Shown: piece by piece, positions 39,235 to 49,852 of the stretch
How positions within the stretch are numbered: position 1 is the stretch's first letter
Layout: every line of letters starts with the position of its first letter
Assembly (NCBI RefSeq): GCF_023343835.1
Contig: NC_064435.1
Span: 85,629,788-85,693,787 of the forward strand
Source of the DNA: Lagopus muta
Lineage: Eukaryota; Chordata; Aves; Galliformes; Phasianidae
DNA length: 64,000 nt
Direction: 5' to 3'
The notes under the pieces: generated by a model
The model's input: only the letters and a program-made list of their open reading frames with translations
The model's database searches: none
What the model was told of the DNA's origin: nothing
Translations under genes and position numbers: made by a program

Positions 39235-42178
39235 AGGGGATATGTTGGCAATAAATCAAACTCTTTGCATACTGTGGGAGAGAGGAAGAAGCTGTTTGAT
39301 CACCTAACAAAAAAGGAAAAGAAAATGTTTTTTTATCTCAAAATCAAGTGATTCAAAGCTGTTTGCACGTGACCAGCTAAGAGATTAAGCTGACTTGAGT
39401 TAAGCTGGGTAAAAGAAAACAGTGTAAATTAGCTTCAATTGAGATCCATACTGGTATGTTTAGACTACTTTCAGTGTCAGAGATAAATTGTTTTAAACTA
39501 TCAAACTTTCTCGAACTGCATTATCAAAGACTTCCAGCTGTTTCACAGTAGGAAGCAGAACTGTGGTTGAAAGGGAAAGAAAGATGGAATTTGAATCTTA
39601 AGTAGATCTGAAAGTCTTTCTTTTTTTTATATGTTTCTATTTACCCAAAAAGTGTTCTGTGTTTTAAAGACACCTTATATTTGGCTTATAATTTTATGCT
39701 TCCTATAGTTTTTTTTTTTTTTCTCTCTCATCGTTTTACATGTCTAACTAAAACTTTATTTTGAAACAAAAAAAGCTATTTTTAAAGTTGTGTGTTAACG
39801 AGAGAATGGCTTGCTCAAACAATTTGAGCTTGGTGGTAATCCACATGCACTTTTGCTCAATTTAACTTTTCGTATTCGATGTAGTAGTTAAAAAACATTA
39901 TAGTATATTTAACTAAAAAAAACTTCAGTTATCCATGTACATCTGCTTCCCTGCGTCATTCTGCAGTCTTAGTATCAAAACTGGAATCTGACCATCATAG
40001 GTCCTGCTAACACACCTGGACCAACCAGCATGAGGAAATCACACATCCCTGCCTATTTCTTTTCACACTGCAGGGTACTCAGGGAGCGTCATGATTTCCA
40101 TCCTAAGCAGACATGCAGCAAAATGCAATCTTCCTCTGTACTTCCAAGGACATCTATTGCGTCTTTCAGTATCTAACAAGCTTCAGTGTCTAAGAAAATT
40201 GAAGGTTTTTCTTGAATCCCTTTTTGTTTTCCCTCTCAGAAGGAGAACAGATGAACTGGATGTATACATTGTGGCTGTTAGATAGAGGAGCAAATATGAA
40301 TAAAAAGACCCAGGAGACCCACACTGATAGCACACGCTCTACCTGAAGAAGAAAAATTATGGGATTCAGGAAAGAGATGAAGATTGGTGCCTTAGAGCAG
40401 CGTCTTTAAAACAACAGCCAATGGAAAGAGGCTATAACCAAACATCTGGAATATGCCCCCTGGGATAAAATGAATTAAATACTACTAAATCCTATTCCAA
40501 ACTCCTTTCCTATGTAAAGATGTAGAAGGCAGATATTTTTTTGCCTAATAAATAAAAAATAATTATTATCACTAAAACTCATTGTATTTTAATTCTTTTC
40601 TTAAAACAATTGTGCCTTTGCTGTCCTTAAAATGCAGTTTAATCTTCTTGAGATAGCTTTTTATGTCTCAAGATACTTGGTCTGGGTGCCATTTAATGTG
40701 CTCCAAAGAGCTGAGGTACTTCTAACGAGTTATATATTGGGCAAAAGTATCTGTCACGACACATGTATACAGGAAGACAGATTCAGGACTGTAGGCAGGG
40801 ATTTCCACTGGTAATTAAAGGGAAAAAGCTTAATAGGAAATACCTCTGGTCTTATCACATTTACCCTGGGGACATCTGCAGTGCCTTGAAAAACAGCAGG
40901 GAGGCATATAAGAAAAAACAACACATCCCAAGTAAAATAAAGTCATCAGTCTTTCAAAAACAACACAAACTGCTTTCAGGAACTGTGTAAGGATAAAAGG
41001 ATTGCATTAGGTTTTTTAACAGAACACCCAAGTATTCCTTGCAGATAAATTGTTCTTACTGTATCAAAGCTCCCCTTCCTTCTCATATAAGCTAGGTTTC
41101 AAATGACTATAAGAAAGGAGCCAAAGGGAACATGGCTGGAGCAAATCAATGAGCAATACTTGTCACTGAGTGAGGAAAACAATGCCCAGTGAGGGCAGAG
41201 GCTGCATTAAAATGTTTGCCAGTTTTATAGATAGGCAATTATCACTTCTGTCTTTTGTAAGCCACTAATGCATAATATATTCACACACAAACATGCTTTC
41301 TCTCTCAGTTCTGCATTTGCCATTTTAATAACATCTTTCTAATTGAGTTCTTTTGATGGGGATTAGGGAGATGCTTTAATATGGAAGCCACAGCAGTTCA
41401 CCTGGAAGAGATGGGGATCAGCAGGGTCAGAGATGCAGTCAGACAAGCCATTCTCCCTCTGAATGTGAAAACTTGAGAGGGAAGCAGTCTAATCGGTGCA
41501 AATTACAAGCTTTTGCAAGAGTTGGCTAACTGAGCTCCATACAGACGCTGACCATAGAAACTGAATGCTAAAAGGATTTGGGGAGACCGATTGATCAACA
41601 TTGTATAATTATATCTTCCCTAGAATAAATAACCCAAAGAGAAGGAAATTTGCAGGTCTGGTTACATCTGGAGAAAAGCAGCTGATTGATTTTATTCATT
41701 AACACCCCTAGCAGACTCTGAAGGAAGATAACAAAACTTAGGGCTATGGAAATGGTGAACGGTCTGGAGGGCAAGGCATATGAGGAGGCTCCAAAGGGGC
41801 AGTATCACCAAAATTACCACTAGCACTTCATGAACGTGGCTTAAGCAGGGAAGGAGGAGACAGGACAGTTGAACTGTAGCTCAGACATCAGTGCCTGCTG
41901 GCCCAGGCTTAACAGATTGCAGCTTAACGCAGACTTAGAGGGTTTTTAATTAACAAAGCAATGAGAAGGAAACAAAGGGAATTACGCTCTCGTGAACACA
42001 GCCAATATTACCTGTGTTTTTCTTGATCTCTAGGCAGTCTTCCCGTGGAAAGCAAAATGACTCTAATAAGAGTGTATCTCATCTGTGAATCTGAAAGGCT
42101 TCCCACAGAAGTTGTATGTGTCTGATTTAGCATTTATGTTATTGTTCTGAAAAGCAGAAAAGACAGAAATGTTTAGGC
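39235..42178. other. unique non-coding sequence
   Basis: AT-rich. Contains a T14/(CT) tract at 39709-39730 and no recognised transposon. Open frames at 40091-40285 and 40632-40990 are short and featureless. 41940-41990 is an AT-rich block with TTTTTAATTAACAAAG that looks like a homeodomain-rich non-coding element, on weak grounds. Confidence 0.5.
39709..39730. repeat. poly(T)/(CT) tract
   Basis: Fourteen T followed by CTCTCTC. Confidence 0.85.
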
Positions 42179-42285
42179 ACCAGATTGTCAGTTTCTGAGG
42201 TAAGGGCTGTATTTTCTATGTATGTCTGCAGTGTCTGGAATAACGCCTGCAAGCTAAGTAAGAGGTAGCTACTGAGGTATATACA
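42179..42285 (+). mobile_element. ancient L2/MIR-type amniote repeat tail
   Basis: AGATTGTCAGTTTCTGAGG, TAAGGGCTGTATTTTCTATG, TATGTCTGCAGTGTCTGGAA and TAGCTACTG follow the order of the common amniote repeat 3' region (AGACTGTAAGCTC..GGGCAGGGACTGT..TCTGTGT..TACAGTGCCTGG..TAGGTGCTACTG). Similarity is partial and recognised by eye. The same family appears reversed at 54788-54846. Confidence 0.42.
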
Positions 42286-44854
42286 TCAAATACATATTTG
42301 GATACCTCACAAACTATGAGCAAGAACTGAATAAAGCGTTTTTTAATATCTAAAATGTCACTATCAGGACATTCTTGTCCTGATATCATTTGTTTCACCA
42401 GCAGTAGTTCCAAGGATGGTTATACAGATAGAAAATCTTGCTAAAAGTAATGCTGACTGACATTTAATGATTAAAAATCAGCTAAGGCCTCATGCAATTA
42501 TCCATTGCTACACTCTGCTTACACACACTGTACTCGTGATCAGGGAAAATCAAAACTAGTCTCCTGAGATAGAAGTATTCCCTACTTGAACAGTACTCAT
42601 CTGTCTGTGTTCACATTGAAGATATTCTGTAAGTCTGACATTTTTTTTCCTCACAAGCACTGAAATATGCCATCCACTCTGAAGTTAGTGGGTGTTCATG
42701 GCAGGTGAATTTTTTCTACCTCCTTTAACACTGAGGTCCTCCATGTAGAAGATTTAATATTGCTTGCAAATACTCTGTGGCTACTGTTGAAAAAATAGAG
42801 CCTTCCAAAGATGGCTTAAAATGAAGTAATGCTGTGCAATACTAATACACCAAATCCATCGCTCATTTCTGCTTCTGTGTTGTTTAAGTGTGCTACCAAA
42901 TGATTCCATTACATGAATCCTTATATAGATCTGTCTGTATCCTTTAAGGATGAGGCTAAACTGTACGTGATATGGTGGATAATACATCTTTTGTTGCTAT
43001 GTGGGTAAGTACAATAAGCAAAACTATTTAGAGGATAATTGGAGCGCTCTATCTTAAAAGGCAATAATCTGGTTTCCAAGGGGACTAACCATGAGGCCAA
43101 AAGCCTGTAGTTTATCTCAGTGTAGGAATGGGATCATTATGGAAGAAAACAGAGCGCCCATCGAATTCAATTACTCCAATTGTATTACGAATGTAAAAGA
43201 GGAATTTGTGTTTATCCAAAAAAGGAAAGTTTCCCACTCTTCCATCCCACTTGGAACCTACTCTGGAAACTCTTGGTTCCCTGTGAACTACAATGGGGGT
43301 TTTGTGCTCTGAAAACTTGCAAGGTTTCTCCCTTGCTGATTACCCAACTACCTTATAAGCCCTCTCTCATCCTACACAATCAGCACGCTGCAACTTGTCA
43401 GCCTGTAGTTATTCACTCAGTAAACTTACACAGCTACAACTTGCTGATAGTTTTGCAATCAACCAAAATGTGATTGAAAAAAAACAGCACTGTTTGGAGG
43501 ATGATAAAACATTTGAAAAATATGAGTTGACTACAGTAAAACCTGTCTTCTTTGGGGAAAATTAGAAGTTACTTTGAATTTCCAGCTGAAGATGCTGGGG
43601 GTGTGCCAGGCTGAGATGTTCTGCCTGACCAACAGAGCTACTTGCTGGGCTGGTGTTTAATTAACCACTGTAATCATCTGCTCTTTACAACAGGCTATAG
43701 CATTTTACAGGCCAGATCATCTACTATTAGAGTTTGTTGTAAAGTTGTACCTTTCTTCTTAGCAATGTTTTTACCTTCTCCCTCTTAGTTAACAGGTTTC
43801 CTTTTCTCCTCTTCAGTAACTTGGAGTCTTTATTAATTGGATCCTGTTTGGGATTTTCAGTTTTCCATACGTTTGTGACCAGATCACATTGATCAGCCTG
43901 CATTAAAAATAAATGTGTCTGAGCCTATTTTGCTATTCAGTTTCAAATACAGACGTGTGTGAGGGTCCAGCAGACTGGATTATGGAACTTTGCTCAGTGT
44001 GCTCTGGAAATACTTTGGCAGCTCTGTTTGTGGCACTCAGAAGGCAGGCTGAGAATGCAGCACCAGTGCATTTTAAGGTGGTTTATTTTATGTAGAGAAT
44101 TGCACGAGGTATCATTGCAACTATAGGGACTGTATAAACTGTATAAACCAGCTTACTTCTCACAGAGAACTGTGAAAAACTGACCAGGAGAAAAGAAAAA
44201 ATACATCCCAGGCTGTTTACCACATAGCTTATTTCTGAAGTATTAGCAATTTCTATGTAGTGCCCCAATGGGAGACATTTTGACCTTCTGAAAACTCTGA
44301 ATTTGGTGCAGCCTTAGTAAACTATGTCTACTCTCTGGAAAGGAATGGATGGACAAATTCATCAGAATAAATCCCATAAGGTAGCTGAAAAGGCCCTCTG
44401 CAAATCCAGTCCAGGTCTCCAGATGGGACTGGCAGCCTGATGATCTACTGCCAGTCCCTCTGATAGATGATCAAAACAAGCATTCATCAAGAGGGCCACA
44501 TGTAATTTTGCATACACTTTCACTGCTGCTTGGTGACATACTGTCAAGGCAGGACAGCTGTTGCTTTCTGAGCCAGCCAAGGGAACTCTGCCCTGCACGG
44601 CTGGCACAGCAGTGACTTCAGGTTTCAAACTGGAGAGGGAAGGCAAAACAAGAATTCCCTGACCTCCTTTTTAATAGATCTTTGCAGGTGTGGAATAAAT
44701 ACTGTAAAGATTCTTTTTTCTGACTTCTTGAGTTTTGCAAACTGAAAAACATGCTGGGAGCTGACAAAGAAGCCCTGCTCCATCAGGCCTCCACAAGCTG
44801 TTTCCTCTTCATGCTCTGCCAGTTGGGCTTAGATCTGTAGGAGCATTTAGATCC
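42286..44854. other. unique non-coding sequence
   Basis: No recognised repeat. Frames at 43091-43473 (plus) and 44362-44646 (minus) show no domain. Confidence 0.5.
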
Positions 44855-45337
44855 TCAACCATTATAGATTTTATCAAGAAATAGGCATTGTGCAGCTGAA
44901 CCTCGCTGTATATTTACCGAGTGCACAGCTTTTTCATCACACAGAGTTTGTTTAAGGAGCATGGGATTTGAGGAGATGCTGCGAACTGTCAGAACCTGCT
45001 CTTCAAAGTACAGACAACAGCCATCCAACAAAACAATGCAGAAGTTAACTAAGAAACATCTCAATTTCTCCCCTCCTCCCATAGAGGCACATGAGTGGCT
45101 AGAAGAGAGCAAGCCCTTTACAATGCCTGTCTGATCCAATGCTTGTTTTAGTGCTGTCAGTGCCTCACTTTCAGGGGAAATAAATGTGAATTTGCTTCCC
45201 TGGAAGTTTGCTAACAGAAGGGCTTCCAACACCGCTGTAACAGACCTCAATGGATAGCAGAACTGTTTTACTGCAGAAGAAGCATGGTTTAAGAGACAAG
45301 AAGAGTTCTGAAACCATATCGTTCTTGACAGCAACAC
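44855..45337 (-). other. longest open frame of the window (160 codons), unassigned
   Basis: No stop for 160 codons on the minus strand, ending with TGA at 44855. The 5'-most codon is GTG, so no real start is evident. The frame contains an internal acceptor-like CTTCTTCTGCAG around 45270 and a donor-like CTCGGTAAAT about 70 codons further on. The central part includes SPESEALTALKQALDQTG and a hydrophobic, Cys-rich CFLVNFCIVLLDGCC. I recognise no family. By rough stop-codon arithmetic, a frame this long is expected about 0.2-0.3 times in 64 kb of this composition, so it is only mildly unusual. Confidence 0.15.
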
Positions 45338-46344
45338 TCAGAATAGGAAATAGCACAATGCCGCCCGATAAGCGCTTAGTAAAAGTTGCCTTTTAAATGG
45401 CAATTGGTAAATGCCAGGGGCAAGGTTATAAAGCAGCTCGTTAGCAGCTGAAATGTTCTCCAGCCACTTCTGTCTCCCTTTATCAACGGGAGGCGATTTC
45501 TGACTTCAGAGCACAGATATGTTTGGCAGATACATCCTTTTTCCTGCATGGTAAATAAGTGTCTCAGAAATTCTGAGCCATTAATCTCATTAAAACCAGG
45601 TACTCAGATAGGATTAGAAAAATATATGACACAAGTCACCTAAGAATTGTTGCTAGCTGTATGAACCAAACAGACACCCCCTGCAGCAAAAAAAGCACTG
45701 TCTGCTATTGCTGCCCTTAGTTGGTCTCCTTGAACAAGTGTGAAAGGAATTGATTTATCTAGTATTTTTAGATAACCCTTTCTCCTCGGGTCAAATGCCA
45801 GTGACAGGTGCATTCCCTTAATGATTTTACTTAGCCATTCCTTGAACTGTGTTTGGGTTAAAAAAGTATATTCTCATGACAGTGTCTAATGGAGTAATTT
45901 TTTGTATGCCAGTGATTATTTCTGACTGGTGAGTGAGGTGAGCACATCTCCCTCAGCTCGCCACGCTCCAGCTGCTTTTCCACAGGCAGGTCCATCCTGT
46001 CTGCCCAGGCAGAGACAGGGAAGTACTTCACTCAGCAGCAAATGGACTGGGCCCAATTGCTCTACAGGCAGGGATTTTCTGCTTTTCTCTCCAGGCCACC
46101 TAAAATGGAGTCCAGCAGAAGCAATACAAAGATACCGTGTCTTATGGAATACATAAATAGCCTATGTATTCTAATAATCAACCAATTCAAATGCCATGTA
46201 GCCTCTGAAACAGAGGAAAGTTATTGATCCAACACTTTCACAGACTGAAACGTGGATTTGTTTTAATGCATTATCTGCACAAGGCTGAATGTGAAGGCAC
46301 AGTGAAGGTGGGAGCTCCCAAACCCCATGTTTGGGATTTGGGCT
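45338..46344. other. unique non-coding sequence
   Basis: No recognised element. A frame at 45929-46156 (plus) is featureless. The sequence ends at the 5' flank of the solo LTR. Confidence 0.5.
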
Positions 46345-46642
46345 TGTATAATCAATGAATATAAAGATGCTATAATTACAAAATAAATAAAAGAATTAGG
46401 CAAAACAGATAACGATAACAAAAAGAGAATAGATAGACAGCTTACCCCTATCCTGGGCTCACTCACAAAACTCCAGCACAGCAGATCTCCAGAAGAGATC
46501 CTTCCCCACTGGCAGCCAGCTCTTAAATAGGTCTAGGAGCAGCACAGCTGAATTGCTTTCACCTGTGCTCCTGTGGCTGACTCAGTGCTCACCTCAGGTG
46601 GTCAATCAGAGGTTCAGGCCTTGACTCAGCAGTTCCCATACA
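46345..46642 (-). mobile_element. solo LTR of an endogenous retrovirus
   Basis: The 298-bp element runs from TGTATAATCAA to CAGTTCCCATACA, so it has TG..CA ends and a 5-bp terminal inverted repeat (TGTAT/ATACA). It is flanked by a perfect 5-bp target duplication, GGGCT, at 46340-46344 and 46643-46647. A second copy lies at 57671-57995. I favour the minus strand: read that way, a TATA-like CTATTTAAG sits mid-element and is followed by a T-rich, U5-like half. No internal viral sequence adjoins it, so the provirus was lost by LTR-LTR recombination. A 5-bp duplication suits ERVL-like or some class I avian elements; the exact family name is not known to me. Confidence 0.87.
46522..46530 (-). promoter_or_regulatory. 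TATA-like box of the LTR
   Basis: CTATTTAAG on the minus strand, also present at 57848-57856 in the other copy. It would be the U3 core promoter if the minus orientation is right. Confidence 0.4.
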
Positions 46643-46771
46643 GGGCTTCACTATATATTGTCCTTTTATGCACCAAACACTGCAAGTAGGCACCAGAGAA
46701 AACTAAGAGAAATAAACAGTCTTTTCCAATGAGACACCTTAAACGTGAGGTTAGCCTTTGGCTGAGGCTGT
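46643..46771. other. short unique spacer
   Basis: From the downstream target duplication of the LTR to the MIR-type SINE. Nothing recognisable. Confidence 0.5.
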
Positions 46772-46912
46772 GCACAGAGGTTAAAGCATGAGACTGAAAA
46801 TTATGAAACCAGGGCTTTATTTGTGGCTGCCACAGACCAGTTATGGTCTTGGGGATGTTATGTGCTCAACGTTTTCCATTTCCCCACTTGGGAAAGCTGA
46901 TCCTTATCCTTG
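46772..46912 (+). mobile_element. MIR: MIR-type tRNA-derived SINE, nearly full length
   Basis: The order of the family is kept. An A-box-like head AGAGGTTAAAGCATGAGACT (46777-46796) comes first, then a B-box-like GGGCTTTATTTGTGGCTGCC, then CACAGACCAGTTATGGTCTT and GGGGATGTTATG (consensus CACAGACTAGCTGTGTGACCTTGGG). The core CCATTTCCCCACTTGGGAAA (consensus CAGTTTCCCCATCTGTAAAA) follows, then GCTGATCCTTAT. The divergence is typical of a very old insertion. It starts 130 bp after the much younger LTR. Confidence 0.6.
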
Positions 46913-47255
46913 GTATACATGTGCAGTTTTGTTACTTGCTGTTTACAGTACGCGCTTTGACGTATGCATGCAAAAAGCATTTTGAAAAAGGAGTTTATAA
47001 ATGCTGATTGCCACGTTGCCAATGCTTTCAGTTTCAGGTGAACTTTTTCTCAAGATTGAAATAAAATCAGTCTTTCATAGGATATTTTTTTTTTGCCTAT
47101 CTAGAAATGATATCTGCAAAGTAATAAAAAAGGTTGCAGGAAATTTTTATTTTGTTTTGTTTACAAAAACAATATTAACTTGCACTTTTCTGCTACCCTA
47201 TAATGTATCAGCATTATCACTGCTGGGGAAAATGCTTTCTCTGCTCTTCATCCCT
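46913..47255. other. unique non-coding sequence
   Basis: AT-rich. Part of a 118-codon plus-strand frame (47001-47357) that runs on into the CR1; no domain. Confidence 0.5.
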
Positions 47256-47512
47256 AGAATCACAGAATCACAAGGTTGGAAACGACCTGCAAGATCATCT
47301 AGTCCAACCACCCTCCCATTCCTATTAGTACCACAAGCACTAAACCATCTCTCATAGCTCACCATCCAGGCTCCTCTTGAACACTACCAGGGATGGCGAC
47401 TCCACCACCTCCCCAGGCAGCCATTCCAGTGCCTGACCACCCTTTGAGAGAAAAAGTTTCGCCAAATGTCCAAACTAAACCTCCTCTGGTATAACTTCTG
47501 GCTGTTTCCTCA
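47256..47512 (-). mobile_element. CR1: CR1 LINE 3' fragment
   Basis: Plus strand: AGAATCACAGAATCACAAGG, TTGGAAACGACCTGCAAGAT, CATCTAGTCCAACCACCCTC, CATAGCTCACCATCCAGGC, TCTTGAACACTACCAGGGAT, GGCGACTCCACCACCTCCCC, AGGCAGCCATTCCAGTGCCT, then GCCAAATGTCCAAACTAAAC. Minus-strand CR1, about 255 bp, from a subfamily close to the copy at 16970. Its 5' edge (high coordinate) runs into a small tandem repeat. Confidence 0.95.
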
Positions 47513-47575
47513 GGTCCTACAGAACATGCTCGGGTCCATCCTACAGAACATTCCTCGGGTCCATCAGAACATGGT
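47513..47575. repeat. short tandem repeat at the CR1 5' edge
   Basis: The word GGTCCTACAGAACATGCTC is followed by GGGTCCATCCTACAGAACAT and then GGGTCCATCAGAACATGG. That makes three imperfect copies of a unit of about 20-25 bp. The unit's first word, CAGGTCCTAC, seems to come from the CR1 itself, so the array probably arose by slippage within or beside it. Confidence 0.8.
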
Positions 47576-49623
47576 GAGTGTTTGCCAACCACCAAAAACC
47601 ACATTCATTCTCTTGAGCTCAGATTTATTCCTTCATCTTCATCCTGCCTAAACAGCTTATGTCTTGTTTTGTGAGTCACAGCAGTCAAACCAAATTCCAG
47701 GCACAGACCTGGGTCAGTCTGCAAGGTTAGATGTTGCACTCATATGGGAAAACCAAGTTCACCTCCTGTGCACACTTACTTGACACAATTCTGAATCACT
47801 TTCTCTAAAATGTCTCTCTGTATAAAAAATACATAATGTTATGCAAGTGAAATCTATGCTAATTCACTAATTTCTATGCAGAACTTCAGACATAGCCCTA
47901 TATCTTTTATCAGAACAGCCCTAGCTGGCTTTAATGCTTCACTTACGCTGTATCAAAGCCTCATATGGTATTTGATATAATTTACTTAGTGCTTTCAGTG
48001 TAAGCTTCTTTCCAAATTGTTTCCTTTAAATGAACCGTTGCTTTAATGCTGTAAATATTCAGCAAACATCAATATTATGCCCAGTACAATGCGGTTTGGT
48101 GTGCCAGTGCCAGGTTTTCATAGATTGCTGCTTGTATGTGCCAGTTTTAAGACAGGCTTTTAATAAGCTCAAAAAATATTCATGGGATTGGTCTCAAAAT
48201 ATCTCTAGTGGAATAATCAAGCTTGTAAGAGGCTGCAGAGAATAACAACAATTTTATTCGAGGAATTCCAGCTCAGACACTCAGTCAAAACAATTCCTAG
48301 CTCAGCCTCATTAAGCAGGTCTCAAGCTGAATGTCCAGATGACAAAGGCACATCTGAAGGGCTGCTTAGGGCTTGCCCAGTCCTGGCACCAGGACCTTTG
48401 CAGAGATTGTATTATCACCAGATGGAGCGACTTCAGTCTTCTCACCAGTCCCAACCTCCAGGCTACCAGCATATTTGCAGTTGCCCTTGACTCCACTGCA
48501 CCCAGGTATCCCAGCTTACCTCTATGAGCTCTCATCAGCTAAATTTCAGGCTGATTGCAGTTCACCTTCCTACCATCCCACATATTGACCATAGATGATA
48601 TAGTCATCTCAGGCTTGGCCTGTCCAAAAACCTCAGCTACCCTCAGGACTCAGGGTAGACACCATCCACCGATGCAGAGTGAGGAATCCTGGGGAAGTCC
48701 CCAGGATCTGGGATCTACAGAGCACAGCCCTGAGCCTGAAGAGCCCAGGCAGTGGCGGCAGGCCATCACTTGTAGGACTGCAAAATGGGGAAAGAAGGCA
48801 TCATAAGTTAGGATGGTACAAACAACAGAAGAGCAAGATTTTTGATTTTAGCCAAAGAATAATATAGCACTTGAAAGGAGAAGCAATTTGGGAAGAGAAA
48901 TCAAAAGTGAAGGTGAGCAGGGGTTGCCCCCTGGCTCTTGATGTCCAACATAAAGAGCTCCTCTGTGCTACCAACCCATTATTTTTATATTTCAGAAATT
49001 CTAACAGTTCTGCAAATGAGAAGTGAATCAAGCTTGGAGTTCTTGGGGATGAGAAAAGAACAGAAGAAGAACAAAGATAAGGCATAAGAATACATGAAAG
49101 GTACTCCAGTTGATCGGAAGGAGTGTGTGTTGCAGCTTTCTGGGAGGGAATGATTCTGTAAAGCCAGTGTGACAATTTGTCATGCTGTCTTCCTTCTTCT
49201 TTTTTCTTTTTTTATTTATTTATTTTTTTTTTAAGAGAGAGAGAGGATGCAAAACAGAAAAAACCAAACCTGCTATTTACGTAGCCTTTCTGTGATGCGG
49301 TCGGGTTAAATTTAGATTCAGGAGGAGGTTTTTTATTTTTAAAGCCTTGTCACCACACAAATATGGACTTTATCATAATATAATGCTACTCTCCCCGCTG
49401 CTAAATTAAGGATGGAAGTTTGAGGAGCTTTAGATAACTTGTACGTGTCCACACAGGATAGAGCAGGCTCTGGAAATGAACCAAGGTCTCCTGAGCTTTG
49501 ATCCTATGTTTTATTGTAAGATCATCTTTCACTGAGATTATATTTGTTGTCTTGCTTGCATACAGACACAACAATAACAGAATGAATGCACTAAACTTGC
49601 ACAGAAATAAGAAATATTTTAAG
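47576..49623. other. unique non-coding sequence
   Basis: No recognised element other than a T-rich/(TTTA)/(AG) tract at 49190-49246. 48310-48810 is G+C-richer, with overlapping frames on both strands. A minus frame at 48801-49175 (124 codons) is within chance expectation. Confidence 0.5.
49190..49246. repeat. (TTTA)n / poly(T) / (GA)n compound repeat
   Basis: A pyrimidine-rich start, then three TTTA units, a run of T, and AAGAGAGAGAGAGG. Compound microsatellite. Confidence 0.9.
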
Positions 49624-49852
49624 GGACAAGAGTCCAGGGGAGGGCCAAAAAGATAATGAGGGGCCTGAAGCATCTCTCATATGAGGAAAGGCTGAGAGAA
49701 CCTGGGACTGTTCAGTCTGGAGAAGACTGAGAGGGGATCTCATCAATTTAAAAATAACTGAAGTGTGGGAGTCAAGTGAATGGGGCCAGGTTGTTTTTAG
49801 TGCTGAGCAGCAATAGAACAAGGGGCCACAGGCAATGGGGCTCAAAACGTGT
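49624..49852 (+). mobile_element. CR1: CR1 LINE internal fragment (ORF2 end), tail-less
   Basis: AGTCCAGGGGAGGGCCAAAA, GATAATGAGGGGCCTGAAGC, ATGAGGAAAGGCTGAGAGAA, CTGGGACTGTTCAGTCTGG, AGAAGACTGAGAGGGGATCT, ATGGGGCCAGGTTGTTTTTA and GGCCACAGGCAATGGG follow the end of the CR1 polymerase frame in the subfamily that reads GACAAGAGGCAATGGGC. Unlike the other copies it stops before the 3' UTR and tail, so its 3' end has been deleted. Confidence 0.93.
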
